Assembly: GCF_900109995.1 (NCBI RefSeq)
Contig: NZ_FOCB01000014.1
Coordinates: 16,763-80,762 of the forward strand
Length of the DNA: 64,000 bases
From: Pseudomonas sp. ok272
GTDB taxonomy: Bacteria > Pseudomonadota > Gammaproteobacteria > Pseudomonadales > Pseudomonadaceae
Reading direction: 5' to 3'
The translations under genes and the position numbers were made by a program. This document shows, one piece after another, positions 13,015 to 20,897 of this stretch (position 1 is the first letter of the stretch; every line of letters begins with the position of its first letter). Under the pieces are notes generated by a model that was not told the DNA's origin, searched no databases, and saw nothing but the letters and a program-made list of their open reading frames with translations.

Positions 13015-13577
13015 TGATCGCCCTCCATCGTCGACGGCGACTCCTGGCGGATGCTCAACTGAAACGCGCTGCCCTGCGGTACCTGCTCACTGGAACCGGC
13101 CTTGACGTCGATCAGACTGGGAGCGTCGAACACTTCAGCTTGATCAAGATTGCGCATCAATGTCGACACCTGGCCGGGCACCTGCGCCATGCCGCCGATG
13201 AACAGCAACCGTTCCTGCCGGCGCACGGAGGTCAGGAACACCTCGTCCGGCAAGGCTTGCGCCAGTTGACCGAAGACCTTTGCGCTGCCCGCCCGACTGC
13301 CTTGCAGGTCGTGGACAACGGTCATCTGTTGCACCAGCTGCCGACGCTGGCGCCGCAGCGCGTCGATGCGTTCGATGCGCTCGTCAAGCTTCATCAGTTG
13401 CCGGCTGATGTAGGCATTGCGCGCCATTTGCCGGTCAATGACGCCATTGATGTAGCGCTCGCCCAGCACGATCACCACCAGCGCCAACAACAAGAGGGCG
13501 CACAACCCCAGCAGGAAGCGTTTGCGCCGAGCCTGGCGCTGCATTTCACGCCAGGGTCGAAGGTTGATCCCGGTCAT
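13011..13577 (-). CDS. pilN: Type IV pilus assembly protein PilN
   Basis: 188 residues. The N-terminal INLRPWRE motif (residues 4-11) is the conserved PilM-binding peptide. A basic stretch and one transmembrane helix (FLLGLCALLLLALVVIVLG, ~21-39) follow, then a coiled coil and a periplasmic domain that dimerises with PilO. It links the cytosolic actin-like PilM to the periplasmic complex. Overlaps both neighbours by 4 bases. Confidence 0.93.
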   Translation of the reverse strand: MTGINLRPWREMQRQARRKRFLLGLCALLLLALVVIVLGERYINGVIDRQMARNAYISRQLMKLDERIERIDALRRQRRQLVQQMTVVHDLQGSRAGSAKVFGQLAQALPDEVFLTSVRRQERLLFIGGMAQVPGQVSTLMRNLDQAEVFDAPSLIDVKAGSSEQVPQGSAFQLSIRQESPSTMEGDQ

Positions 13578-14518
13578 CCGTCAAAGCTCCTCAACGCCAG
13601 CCCGCAGGCCACCATCAGCGCCGGTGCATCCGTCGCCAGCGCGGCACCGTCGACGCTGCCGGCCAGGGTCATCCCGGCAAACGGATTGGCTATCTGCGTT
13701 GGCGTACCGAGTTGCTGCTCGATCACCGGGGCCAGCGCGGCCAGTGCGGTGCTGTCGCCGGTCAGCAGGATCTGGTCGACCGCCCCACGCGCCACCGTCG
13801 CGAAGAATGCCTGCAACTGTTGCACCAACGCCTGCGGCTCGGCCAGCCCCCCCGCACCCGGCGACTGCTCGCGGCTGTAGATGAGGGCGCCACCGTCAAA
13901 CACCCGCAGGAGGGAGACGCTGGCACCGAGTTCAAACACTGCCACCCGGCGTTGCGCATCCCCCGCCAGCAACGCCAGGGTACGCGCCAGGGCGAAGGTC
14001 TCGACATCGATCACCTGCGCCGTCAGCCCCGCCAACGCCAGCGCCGCCTCACGCGCCTCCAGGTGTTCGATGCGGCACGCCGCCAGCAGCACCTCGACAC
14101 GCTCGCAGCCCTGCACGGCAGCCCCCTGTACCTGGAAATCGATGGCGACTTCGTCCAGTGGATAGGGAATGAATTGCTCGGCATCACGCCTGAGCTGGGC
14201 GTGCATCTGCTCGTCCGACAGTCCGGCATCCATCTCCAGGGTCCGGGTGATGACCGCCGAGCCGCCGACCGCCAGCGCGACCTTGCGCACAGAGGTCCGC
14301 GCCCGACGAACCAAGCGCGACAGCGCCAGGGCGACAACCTCGGGCTCATGGAGGGTGCTCTCGAACACCGCGTTCGCGGGCAACGGCTCCATGGCGTACG
14401 CCTGGACCCGATAATGGGGGCCCGAACGACTGAGTTCGACCAGCTTGAGCGAAGTGGCGCCGATGTCGATGCCCAGCACCGTTCGGCGGTTTTTCTTGAA
14501 GAGTCCTGGCACTGGCAA
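13574..14518 (-). CDS. pilM: Type IV pilus actin-like protein PilM
   Basis: 314 residues, somewhat shorter than the usual ~350. It has the actin/FtsA fold: phosphate-1 motif VLGIDIGATSLKLVELSR (~14-31), connecting and phosphate-2 region AVFELGASVSLLRVFDGG (~193-210), and the adenosine region near MVACGLALRSF at the C-terminus. It binds the PilN peptide on the cytosolic face. First gene of pilMNOPQ-aroK-aroB; divergent from ponA across 210 bases that hold a perfect 16-bp palindrome. Confidence 0.93.
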   Translation of the reverse strand: MPVPGLFKKNRRTVLGIDIGATSLKLVELSRSGPHYRVQAYAMEPLPANAVFESTLHEPEVVALALSRLVRRARTSVRKVALAVGGSAVITRTLEMDAGLSDEQMHAQLRRDAEQFIPYPLDEVAIDFQVQGAAVQGCERVEVLLAACRIEHLEAREAALALAGLTAQVIDVETFALARTLALLAGDAQRRVAVFELGASVSLLRVFDGGALIYSREQSPGAGGLAEPQALVQQLQAFFATVARGAVDQILLTGDSTALAALAPVIEQQLGTPTQIANPFAGMTLAGSVDGAALATDAPALMVACGLALRSFDG

Positions 14519-14580
14519 TTCCCTTTGACTATCCGTGAGTTACAGACTCTTTATGATTGCTTGCACGAAATCGTGGCGCC

Positions 14581-14596
14581 TCGACCCCGGGGTCGA
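14581..14596. promoter_or_regulatory. Perfect 16-bp palindrome between pilM and ponA
   Basis: TCGACCCCGGGGTCGA is an exact inverted repeat without spacer in the divergent intergenic region. It lies ~63 bases upstream of the pilM start and ~26 bases upstream of a TATACT hexamer (14622-14627) that could serve ponA. It could be an operator for a dimeric regulator; no family assigned. Confidence 0.4.
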
Positions 14597-14728
14597 ACGC
14601 GCTTTCGGCGGAAAAAGTGCTTATACTGCCCAGCGTTTTTTTCCGCTTTCTTCAAGCGCGGGCAGCTCCTTGCTTACCCATTTGCCCTGTCGCCTATTTC
14701 ATTTTTTTACCCTGGATGTCCAATAGCC

Positions 14729-17170
14729 TTGATTCGTCTGCTTAAGTTTTTCGGGTGGTCCGCTGTCGCCATTTTCTGCGGACTGCTGCTGGGTCTGAGT
14801 GGCGCATTTCTTTACCTTAGTCCGGGTTTGCCGTCGGTGGAGGCGCTTCGAAGCATCCAGTTGCAGATTCCTTTGCGGGTCTACAGCAGCGACGGCAAGT
14901 TGATCGCAGAGTTTGGCGAAATGCGCCGCACGCCGATCGTTTTCGCCGACATTCCCCCCAATTTCATCAATGCGTTACTAAGTGCTGAAGACGATAACTT
15001 CGCCAATCACTATGGCGTCGACCCCGGCAGCCTGATGCGCGCCGCGTCCCAGTTGATCAAGAGCGGGCACATCCAGTCCGGCGGCAGCACGATCACCATG
15101 CAGGTGGCGAAGAACTTCTTCCTGACCAGCGAACGCAGCTTCTCGCGCAAGACCACCGAGATCCTCCTGGCCCTGCAAATCGAACGGCAGCTGACCAAGG
15201 ACGAGATCCTCGAGCTGTACGTGAACAAGATCTACCTGGGTAACCGCGCCTACGGCATCGAAGCCGCCGCGCAGGTGTACTACGGCAAGTCGATCCGCGA
15301 CATTACCCTGGCGCAGATGGCGATGATTGCCGGCCTGCCGAAGGCCCCTTCGCGCTTCAACCCCCTGGCTAACCCGGCACGCAGCAAAGAGCGCCGCGAC
15401 TGGATCCTGGGTCGCATGTACAAGCTGGGCAAGATCAACGAGGCCGACTACACCGCGGCGATCAACGAGCCGCTGAACGCCAGCTACCACGTACCGACCC
15501 CGGAAGTGAGCGCGCCGTACATCGCCGAAATGGCCCGCGCCGAAATGGTCGGCCGCTATGGTGCCGATGCCTACACCGAAGGTTTCCGCGTCACCACTAC
15601 CGTGCCGAGCGACCTCCAGGAAATGGCCAACACCGCCGTCCATGAAGGCCTGATCACTTACGACCAGCGCCACGGCTATCGCGGGCCGGAATCACGCCTG
15701 CCAGGCAAGACCCCCGACGCCTGGGCCCTTGAGCTGACCAAGCAGCGCACCATCAGCGGCCTTGAGCCCGCCATCGTCACCCAGGTCGAGAAGAATGGCC
15801 TGCAAGTGCTGACCCGCAACGGCGCCGAACACGTCAGCTGGGACACCATGAAGTGGGCGCGACCGTTCCTCAACACCAACAGCATGGGCCCGGTGCCGCG
15901 CCAGCCGGCGGACGTGGCCCAGGTCGGCGACCTGATTCGTGTGCAGCGCCAGGCCAACAACAGCCTCAAGTTCAGCCAGATCCCGCAGGCCCAGGGTGCG
16001 CTGGTGTCGCTAGACCCGCAGAACGGTGCGATTCGCTCCCTGGTCGGCGGCTTTGCCTTCGAGCAGAGCAACTACAACCGCGCGATGCAAGCCAAGCGCC
16101 AGCCGGGTTCGAGCTTCAAGCCGTTCGTCTACAGCGCTGCGCTGGACAACGGCTATACCGCCGCAACCCTGGTGAACGACGCCCCCATCGTGTTCGTTGA
16201 CGAATACCTGGACAAGGTCTGGCGCCCGAAGAACGACACCAACACCTTCCTCGGCCCGATCCGCCTGCGTGAAGCGTTGTACAAGTCGCGCAACCTGGTT
16301 TCCATCCGCCTGCTGCAAGCCATGGGCGTGGGCAAGACCATCGACTACATCACCCGCTTTGGCTTCAACAAACAGGACCTGCCGCCCAACCTGTCGCTGG
16401 CCCTGGGCACTGCGACGCTGACACCGATGGAAATCGCCACCGGCTGGAGCACCTTCGCCAACGGCGGCTACAAGATCACCCCGTACCTGATCGACAAGAT
16501 CGAGAGCCGCAGCGGTGACCTGTTGTTCGCCGCCAACCCGCCCAGCGTGCCAAAGGATGCGACCACCAGTACCGGTATTGCGGCACCCGCCAGCGAGACC
16601 TTCACGGTCAACCCGACGCCAGGCGAGGCGTCGCCAGCACCGGCCACCGAACAAACCCCGGCCGTCGCGGAGCGCATCGTCGATGGTCGCACCATCTACA
16701 TCCTCAACAGCATGTTGCAGGACGTGATCAAGCTGGGCACCGGACGCCGCGCCCTGGCCCTGGGTCGCCCAGACATCGCCGGCAAGACCGGGACCACCAA
16801 CGAGTCCAAGGACGCCTGGTTCTCCGGCTACAACGCTGACTACGTGACCACCGTCTGGACCGGCTTCGATCAACCTGAAAGCCTGGGCCGGCGCGAGTTC
16901 GGCGGCACCGTGGCCCTGCCGATCTGGATGAACTACATGGGCGCCGCCCTCAAGGACAAGCCACCCCACACCCTGGCCGAACCAGAAGGCATTCTCAGCC
17001 TGCGGGTCGACCCCAACAGCGGCCGCGCGGCCTCGCCAGGCTCACCTGGGGCCTACTTCGAACTGTTCAAGAGCGAAGACACGCCGCCCTCCGGCAGCGA
17101 ACTGGGCAACGGCACCGCACCGGGCAGCCCGCTGCCGGCTGATGAAGTGGCGCCCATCGACTTGTTCTGA
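14729..17170 (+). CDS. ponA: Penicillin-binding protein 1A
   Basis: 813 residues from a TTG start at 14729 (MIRLLKFFGWSAVAIFCG); no ATG or GTG suits the conserved N-terminus. It polymerises and cross-links peptidoglycan. Order: cytosolic stub, transmembrane helix ~6-28, GT51 transglycosylase with the catalytic Glu in SAEDDNFANHYGVD, an OB-like inserted region (~310-420), then transpeptidase with the SxxK nucleophile Ser461 (GSSFKPF), KSRN and KTGTT (Lys686). The C-terminus is Pro/Ser/Gly-rich, as in other Pseudomonas PonA. Transcribed divergently from pilM, with a strong terminator just after the stop. Confidence 0.96.
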   Translation: MIRLLKFFGWSAVAIFCGLLLGLSGAFLYLSPGLPSVEALRSIQLQIPLRVYSSDGKLIAEFGEMRRTPIVFADIPPNFINALLSAEDDNFANHYGVDPGSLMRAASQLIKSGHIQSGGSTITMQVAKNFFLTSERSFSRKTTEILLALQIERQLTKDEILELYVNKIYLGNRAYGIEAAAQVYYGKSIRDITLAQMAMIAGLPKAPSRFNPLANPARSKERRDWILGRMYKLGKINEADYTAAINEPLNASYHVPTPEVSAPYIAEMARAEMVGRYGADAYTEGFRVTTTVPSDLQEMANTAVHEGLITYDQRHGYRGPESRLPGKTPDAWALELTKQRTISGLEPAIVTQVEKNGLQVLTRNGAEHVSWDTMKWARPFLNTNSMGPVPRQPADVAQVGDLIRVQRQANNSLKFSQIPQAQGALVSLDPQNGAIRSLVGGFAFEQSNYNRAMQAKRQPGSSFKPFVYSAALDNGYTAATLVNDAPIVFVDEYLDKVWRPKNDTNTFLGPIRLREALYKSRNLVSIRLLQAMGVGKTIDYITRFGFNKQDLPPNLSLALGTATLTPMEIATGWSTFANGGYKITPYLIDKIESRSGDLLFAANPPSVPKDATTSTGIAAPASETFTVNPTPGEASPAPATEQTPAVAERIVDGRTIYILNSMLQDVIKLGTGRRALALGRPDIAGKTGTTNESKDAWFSGYNADYVTTVWTGFDQPESLGRREFGGTVALPIWMNYMGAALKDKPPHTLAEPEGILSLRVDPNSGRAASPGSPGAYFELFKSEDTPPSGSELGNGTAPGSPLPADEVAPIDLF

Positions 17171-17180
17171 TCCACGCCCC

Positions 17181-17220
17181 AAAAAAGCCCCGCCTTCGTG
17201 AGAAGCGCGGGGCTTTTTTT
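17181..17220 (+). terminator. Rho-independent terminator of ponA
   Basis: AAAAAAGCCCCGC pairs with GCGGGGCTTTTTT around a CTTC-GTGA-GAAG inner stem, ending in seven T, 10 bases after the ponA stop. Confidence 0.92.
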
Positions 17221-17409
17221 ACGCCGAGCAAACCCAGTGACGCCGGCCGCCTGCCTGACGGCGCGCGATTTACGGAGTACTTTCACCCACTAAGTGGATA
17301 GACGGACAGCGCGCCCCTCCCTCTAATGAAGCGCGTGCGCAGTACCGATGCTACGGCCACCCGTGGCAACGGATCGACTCCTACAACAAAACAAATAAAG
17401 GGGATTTGC

Positions 17410-18759
17410 ATGAACAGCACGACACTCCGTGTCAGTGACATCATCGATCAGAGCCCGGTGTCTGCCTTGCAGATCCGGGTCTTGCTCCTGTGCTTCCTGG
17501 TGGTGGTCCTCGACGGCTTCGACACCGCGGCCATCGGCTACATCGCCCCGGAACTGATCCGCGACTGGGGCATCGAACGCAGCCAACTGGCACCCGCGTT
17601 CGCCGCCGGACTGTTCGGCATGCTGCTGGGCAATACGGCAATGGGCCCATTCGCCGACCGCTATGGGCGAAAATCCGCCCTGCTGGTCAGCCTGTCGATT
17701 GTCGCGATCGGGACGCTGGCCTGCGCGTTCGCCACCTCTATCGAAACCCTGACCCTGCTGCGCCTCTTCACCGGTATCGGCCTGGGCGGAGTGCTGCCCA
17801 ATGCGATCACGCTCAGCTCGGAGTACTCGCCCGCCCGGCGCCGCTTGCTGCTGGTGACCCTCAGTTACTCCGGCTTCACCCTCGGCCTTGCGCTGGGCGG
17901 ATGGGTGGCGGGCCTGCTACTGCCCGTGCTCGGCTGGAAAGGACTGATGATGTTGGGGGGCATCGCGCCACTGCTGCTGATACCGGTACTGATGCAGGTC
18001 TTGCCCGAATCCACCTGCTTCATGGTCAATAGCCCGACGCACGCACAACGGCTGCGCTCGGTGCTGACGACCATCAGCGGGCGCCAGGACTGGCAGGGTG
18101 TCACCCTGATCAACGACACGGCGGCGAGCGTGCAGCGGTCACCGGCGGTCACCCTGTTCACCGAAGGTCGCGCCCTGCGCACCTTGATGCTCTGGCTGAC
18201 GTTCTTCTGCTGCCTGTGCGTGTTCTACCTGCTGACCAGTTGGCTACCGACCATTCTGCGCGACAGCGGTTATAGCGTGGCCGACACCTCGCTCATTGCA
18301 GCGATGGTGCCGTTTGGCGGGGTCATCGGTGGCATCCTCATGGCCCTGCTGATGGACCGTGTCGGCGCCGACAAAGTGATGCCCGCCTTGTGCCTTGCCG
18401 CGTGTGCCGCGCTGGCCCTGACCGGCATCCAGCTGGGCAACGGGTCGATGGCCATGTCGATGGTGATGGTGTTCCTGGTGGGGTTCACCCTGACCGGCGC
18501 ACTGGTCAACCTGAGCATCCTGGCGGCGACCTACTACCCTGCGCAAGCACGGGCCACCGGCGTCGCCTGGGCCCTGGGCGCCGGTCGCGTCGGTTCGATC
18601 ATTGGCTCGATGCTCGGCGCCTGGCTGTTTGCCGCGGCGGGCGGGTTGCAGTGGCTGTTCTTCTGGATCGCGCTGCCGGTGCTGCTCGCCAGCCTCGCCC
18701 TCCTGCTGATGAGCGTGCGCCCTGGGCAACGGGCGGCGAGTGTCGCGCTGGGCGACTGA
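17410..18759 (+). CDS. MFS transporter, aromatic acid:H+ symporter type
   Basis: 449 residues from the ATG at 17410, preceded by AAAGGGG; an upstream in-frame ATG at 17326 gives an unlikely hydrophilic extension. About 12 transmembrane helices. The first helix has LDGFDTAAIGYIAPEL, the DGxD-type signature of the AAHS family (PcaK, BenK, MhpT). MFS motif A appears as GPFADRYGRKSALL in loop 2-3 and again as MDRVGADKVMP in loop 8-9. The likely substrate is an aromatic carboxylate imported with protons; which one cannot be read from sequence. No catabolic genes or regulator are adjacent, so it stands alone between ponA and maeB with its own terminator. Confidence 0.85.
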   Translation: MNSTTLRVSDIIDQSPVSALQIRVLLLCFLVVVLDGFDTAAIGYIAPELIRDWGIERSQLAPAFAAGLFGMLLGNTAMGPFADRYGRKSALLVSLSIVAIGTLACAFATSIETLTLLRLFTGIGLGGVLPNAITLSSEYSPARRRLLLVTLSYSGFTLGLALGGWVAGLLLPVLGWKGLMMLGGIAPLLLIPVLMQVLPESTCFMVNSPTHAQRLRSVLTTISGRQDWQGVTLINDTAASVQRSPAVTLFTEGRALRTLMLWLTFFCCLCVFYLLTSWLPTILRDSGYSVADTSLIAAMVPFGGVIGGILMALLMDRVGADKVMPALCLAACAALALTGIQLGNGSMAMSMVMVFLVGFTLTGALVNLSILAATYYPAQARATGVAWALGAGRVGSIIGSMLGAWLFAAAGGLQWLFFWIALPVLLASLALLLMSVRPGQRAASVALGD

Positions 18760-18794
18760 AGCCGTCCCGCCCCGGGCATAAACCGCCGAATACA

Positions 18795-18826
18795 AAAAGC
18801 CCCGACACTCGCGTGCCGGGGCTTTT
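18795..18826. terminator. Bidirectional terminator between the MFS gene and maeB
   Basis: AAAAGCCCCG-CAC pairs with GTG-CGGGGCTTTT around a short TCGC loop. It sits between convergent genes and has A/T runs on both sides, so it can stop transcription from either direction. Confidence 0.9.
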
Positions 18827-18845
18827 GGGGTGACGCTAAACGGGA

Positions 18846-20114
18846 TTAGCCGTTAAACACGTCGTCCACGCTCTTGAGCGGGTAGTTCTTCGGATACGGC
18901 AGGGTCGCCACACCGGTCTCGATCGCGGCCTTGGCCACGGCATCGGAGATCACGGTGATCAGGCGGGCATCCATGGGTTTCGGGATGATGTACTCACGAC
19001 CGAATTCCAGCTTGATGCCGCCGTAGGCGTCGCACACTTCCTGAGGCACTGGCAGCTTGGCCAGTTCACGCAGGGCGTTGGCGGCCGCTACTTTCATCTC
19101 TTCGTTGATGCGCTTGGCGCGAACGTCCAAGGCACCACGGAAGATGAACGGGAAGCCCAGTACGTTGTTCACCTGGTTCGGATAGTCCGAACGGCCAGTG
19201 GCCATGATCACGTCGTCACGGGTGGCGTGGGCCAGTTCCGGGGCGATTTCAGGGTCCGGGTTGGAGCAGGCGAACACGATCGGGTTGGCCGCCATCGACT
19301 TCAGGCCTTCGGCGCTCAGCAGGTTCGGGCCAGACAGGCCAACGAACACGTCGGCACCTTGCAGGGCGTCAGTCAGGGTGCGCTTGTCGGTCGCATGGGC
19401 GAAGACCGCCTTGTACTGGTTCAGGTCGTCACGGCCGGAGTGGATCACGCCGGTACGGTCAACCATGAAGATGTTTTCCAGCTTGGCGCCCATGCTCACG
19501 ATCAGCTTCATGCAAGAGATGGCGGCAGCGCCGGCACCCAGGCAAACGATCTTGGCATCGCCAAGGGTTTTGCCCGCGATTTCCAGGGCGTTGATCATGC
19601 CGGCAGCGGTCACGATTGCAGTACCGTGCTGGTCATCGTGGAACACCGGGATGTCGCATTGCTCGATCAGAGCACGCTCGATCTCAAAGCACTCAGGCGC
19701 CTTGATGTCTTCCAGGTTGATGCCACCGAACGTGATGGAGATGCGTTTAACGGTGTCGATGAATGCCTGCGGGCTTTCGGCGTCGACTTCGATGTCGAAC
19801 ACGTCGATACCGGCAAAGCGCTTGAACAGCACGCCCTTGCCTTCCATAACCGGCTTGGAAGCCAATGGGCCGAGGTTACCCAGGCCAAGAATCGCGGTGC
19901 CATCGGAAATGACTGCAACCAGGTTGCCCTTGCCGGTGTATTTGTAGGCCAGTTCAGGGTCGCGAGCGATTTCGCGTACTGGTTCGGCTACGCCGGGGCT
20001 GTAGGCCAGCGACAGGTCGCGGGCAGTAGCAGTGGCCTTGGTGAGCTCGACGCTCAGCTTTCCTGGACGAGGATTAGCGTGATAGTCGAGAGCGGCAGTT
20101 TTCAGATCAGACAT
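18846..20114 (-). CDS. maeB: NADP-type malic enzyme (short form)
   Basis: 422 residues. It decarboxylates malate to pyruvate with reduction of NAD(P). The N-terminal malic domain shows the SLAYSPGVAEPV segment, catalytic Tyr/Lys region YKYTGKGNLVAVISDGTA, and the metal site in FHDDQHGTAIV. The NAD(P) domain has VCLGAGAAAISCM and SNPDPEI. E. coli MaeB carries an extra ~330-residue phosphotransacetylase-like domain used for allosteric control; it is absent here, so this is the short Pseudomonas form. Monocistronic: a 355-base promoter region upstream and a shared terminator downstream. Confidence 0.95.
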   Translation of the reverse strand: MSDLKTAALDYHANPRPGKLSVELTKATATARDLSLAYSPGVAEPVREIARDPELAYKYTGKGNLVAVISDGTAILGLGNLGPLASKPVMEGKGVLFKRFAGIDVFDIEVDAESPQAFIDTVKRISITFGGINLEDIKAPECFEIERALIEQCDIPVFHDDQHGTAIVTAAGMINALEIAGKTLGDAKIVCLGAGAAAISCMKLIVSMGAKLENIFMVDRTGVIHSGRDDLNQYKAVFAHATDKRTLTDALQGADVFVGLSGPNLLSAEGLKSMAANPIVFACSNPDPEIAPELAHATRDDVIMATGRSDYPNQVNNVLGFPFIFRGALDVRAKRINEEMKVAAANALRELAKLPVPQEVCDAYGGIKLEFGREYIIPKPMDARLITVISDAVAKAAIETGVATLPYPKNYPLKSVDDVFNG

Positions 20115-20469
20115 GGGGGCATTCCGCTTTTTACTGTGGGACAGACTGGCCGCCGAGGATACGCGCCTCGCAAAGTCCCCACAAGACTACCCGGTCACCC
20201 CTGTCAAGCGCCCTGCCCTACGACTTTGGGCCAAGGCCACGGAACACAAGGGGTTAACTGTTCACAATCAACATAAAAAATGTCTACAATTTTCCCTTAT
20301 TCCATGATTTAGGTCGCCGCCCGCCGTCCTGACTCGCCAATCTGCCCCGCTTCCAGTACAGCCAAACACCACCGGCACACCAAATCACAGGCATAAAAAA
20401 GGCGCCCCCCAGGGACGCCTTCTTTGATCAGCCCGGAGAAGCCATTGAGGCTCTCCAGAACAAAAGGCC
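20115..20469. other. Intergenic region between maeB start and rpmE end (355 bases)
   Basis: It contains the maeB promoter side, with an AT-rich stretch at ~20260-20310 in otherwise GC-rich DNA, and the rpmE terminator at 20395-20421. No convincing open frame or -35/-10 pair could be assigned by eye. Confidence 0.55.
20395..20421 (-). terminator. Rho-independent terminator of rpmE
   Basis: On the minus strand AAGGCGTCCC pairs with GGGGCGCCTT (one G-T pair, three-base loop) and is followed by a T-run. It lies ~50 bases after the rpmE stop. Confidence 0.85.
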
Positions 20470-20480
20470 TTAGGCCTTTT
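20462..20480 (-). repeat. Near-perfect palindrome containing the rpmE stop codon
   Basis: AAAAGGCC-TTA-GGCCTTTT: the three-base centre is the rpmE TAA (minus strand). It could form a hairpin with a T-run and act as an early terminator or protect the mRNA end, in addition to the stronger hairpin downstream. Confidence 0.6.
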
Positions 20481-20685
20481 TGCCGAAAGTACCGAAACGA
20501 TCGGCGAAGCGCTGCACACGACCGCCAGTATCCAGAGTCTTCTGCTTACCGGTGTAGAACGGGTGGCACTCATTGCATACGTCGATCGCCAGAGGCTTGG
20601 CCAGGTTCGAACGAGTTTCGAACTTGTTGCCACAGCTGCAGGTAACGGCGGTGATTTCGTATGTTGGATGGATATCGGCTTTCAT
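20470..20685 (-). CDS. rpmE: 50S ribosomal protein L31, zinc-binding form
   Basis: 71 residues, MKADIHPTYEITAVTCSCGNK. L31 bridges the two ribosomal subunits. The four zinc ligands are present (CSC at 16-18 and CNEC at 37-40), so this is the C+ form, which is replaced by a zinc-free paralogue under zinc starvation in many bacteria. No zinc-uptake (Zur) box was recognised nearby. Monocistronic, divergent from priA, with two hairpins at its 3' end. Confidence 0.97.
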   Translation of the reverse strand: MKADIHPTYEITAVTCSCGNKFETRSNLAKPLAIDVCNECHPFYTGKQKTLDTGGRVQRFADRFGTFGKKA

Positions 20686-20897
20686 GGGGTATTCCTCAGG
20701 CTAGCGTGCCGCCACTCAACACCATTGTTGAATACCGCACGTAATTAGGCCGCGGATTCTACCAGACCTTTTCCATGACGCAAGCGCCCCAAAGCACCCT
20801 TCCATCAGAAAACCCCGGCCATTGGCAGGAGGACACTGGACCGACCGTCTGCTAGGCTCGCGCCCTTCTTCACCGCCCGCCCAAAGAGAATTCCCGC

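Noticed and set aside
14622..14627. TATACT as the ponA -10
   Set aside because: No acceptable -35 at 16-18 bases; kept only as a mention with the palindrome.
13712..14728. 340-codon N-terminal extension of ponA
   Set aside because: It is antisense to pilM; the family N-terminus begins at the TTG at 14729.
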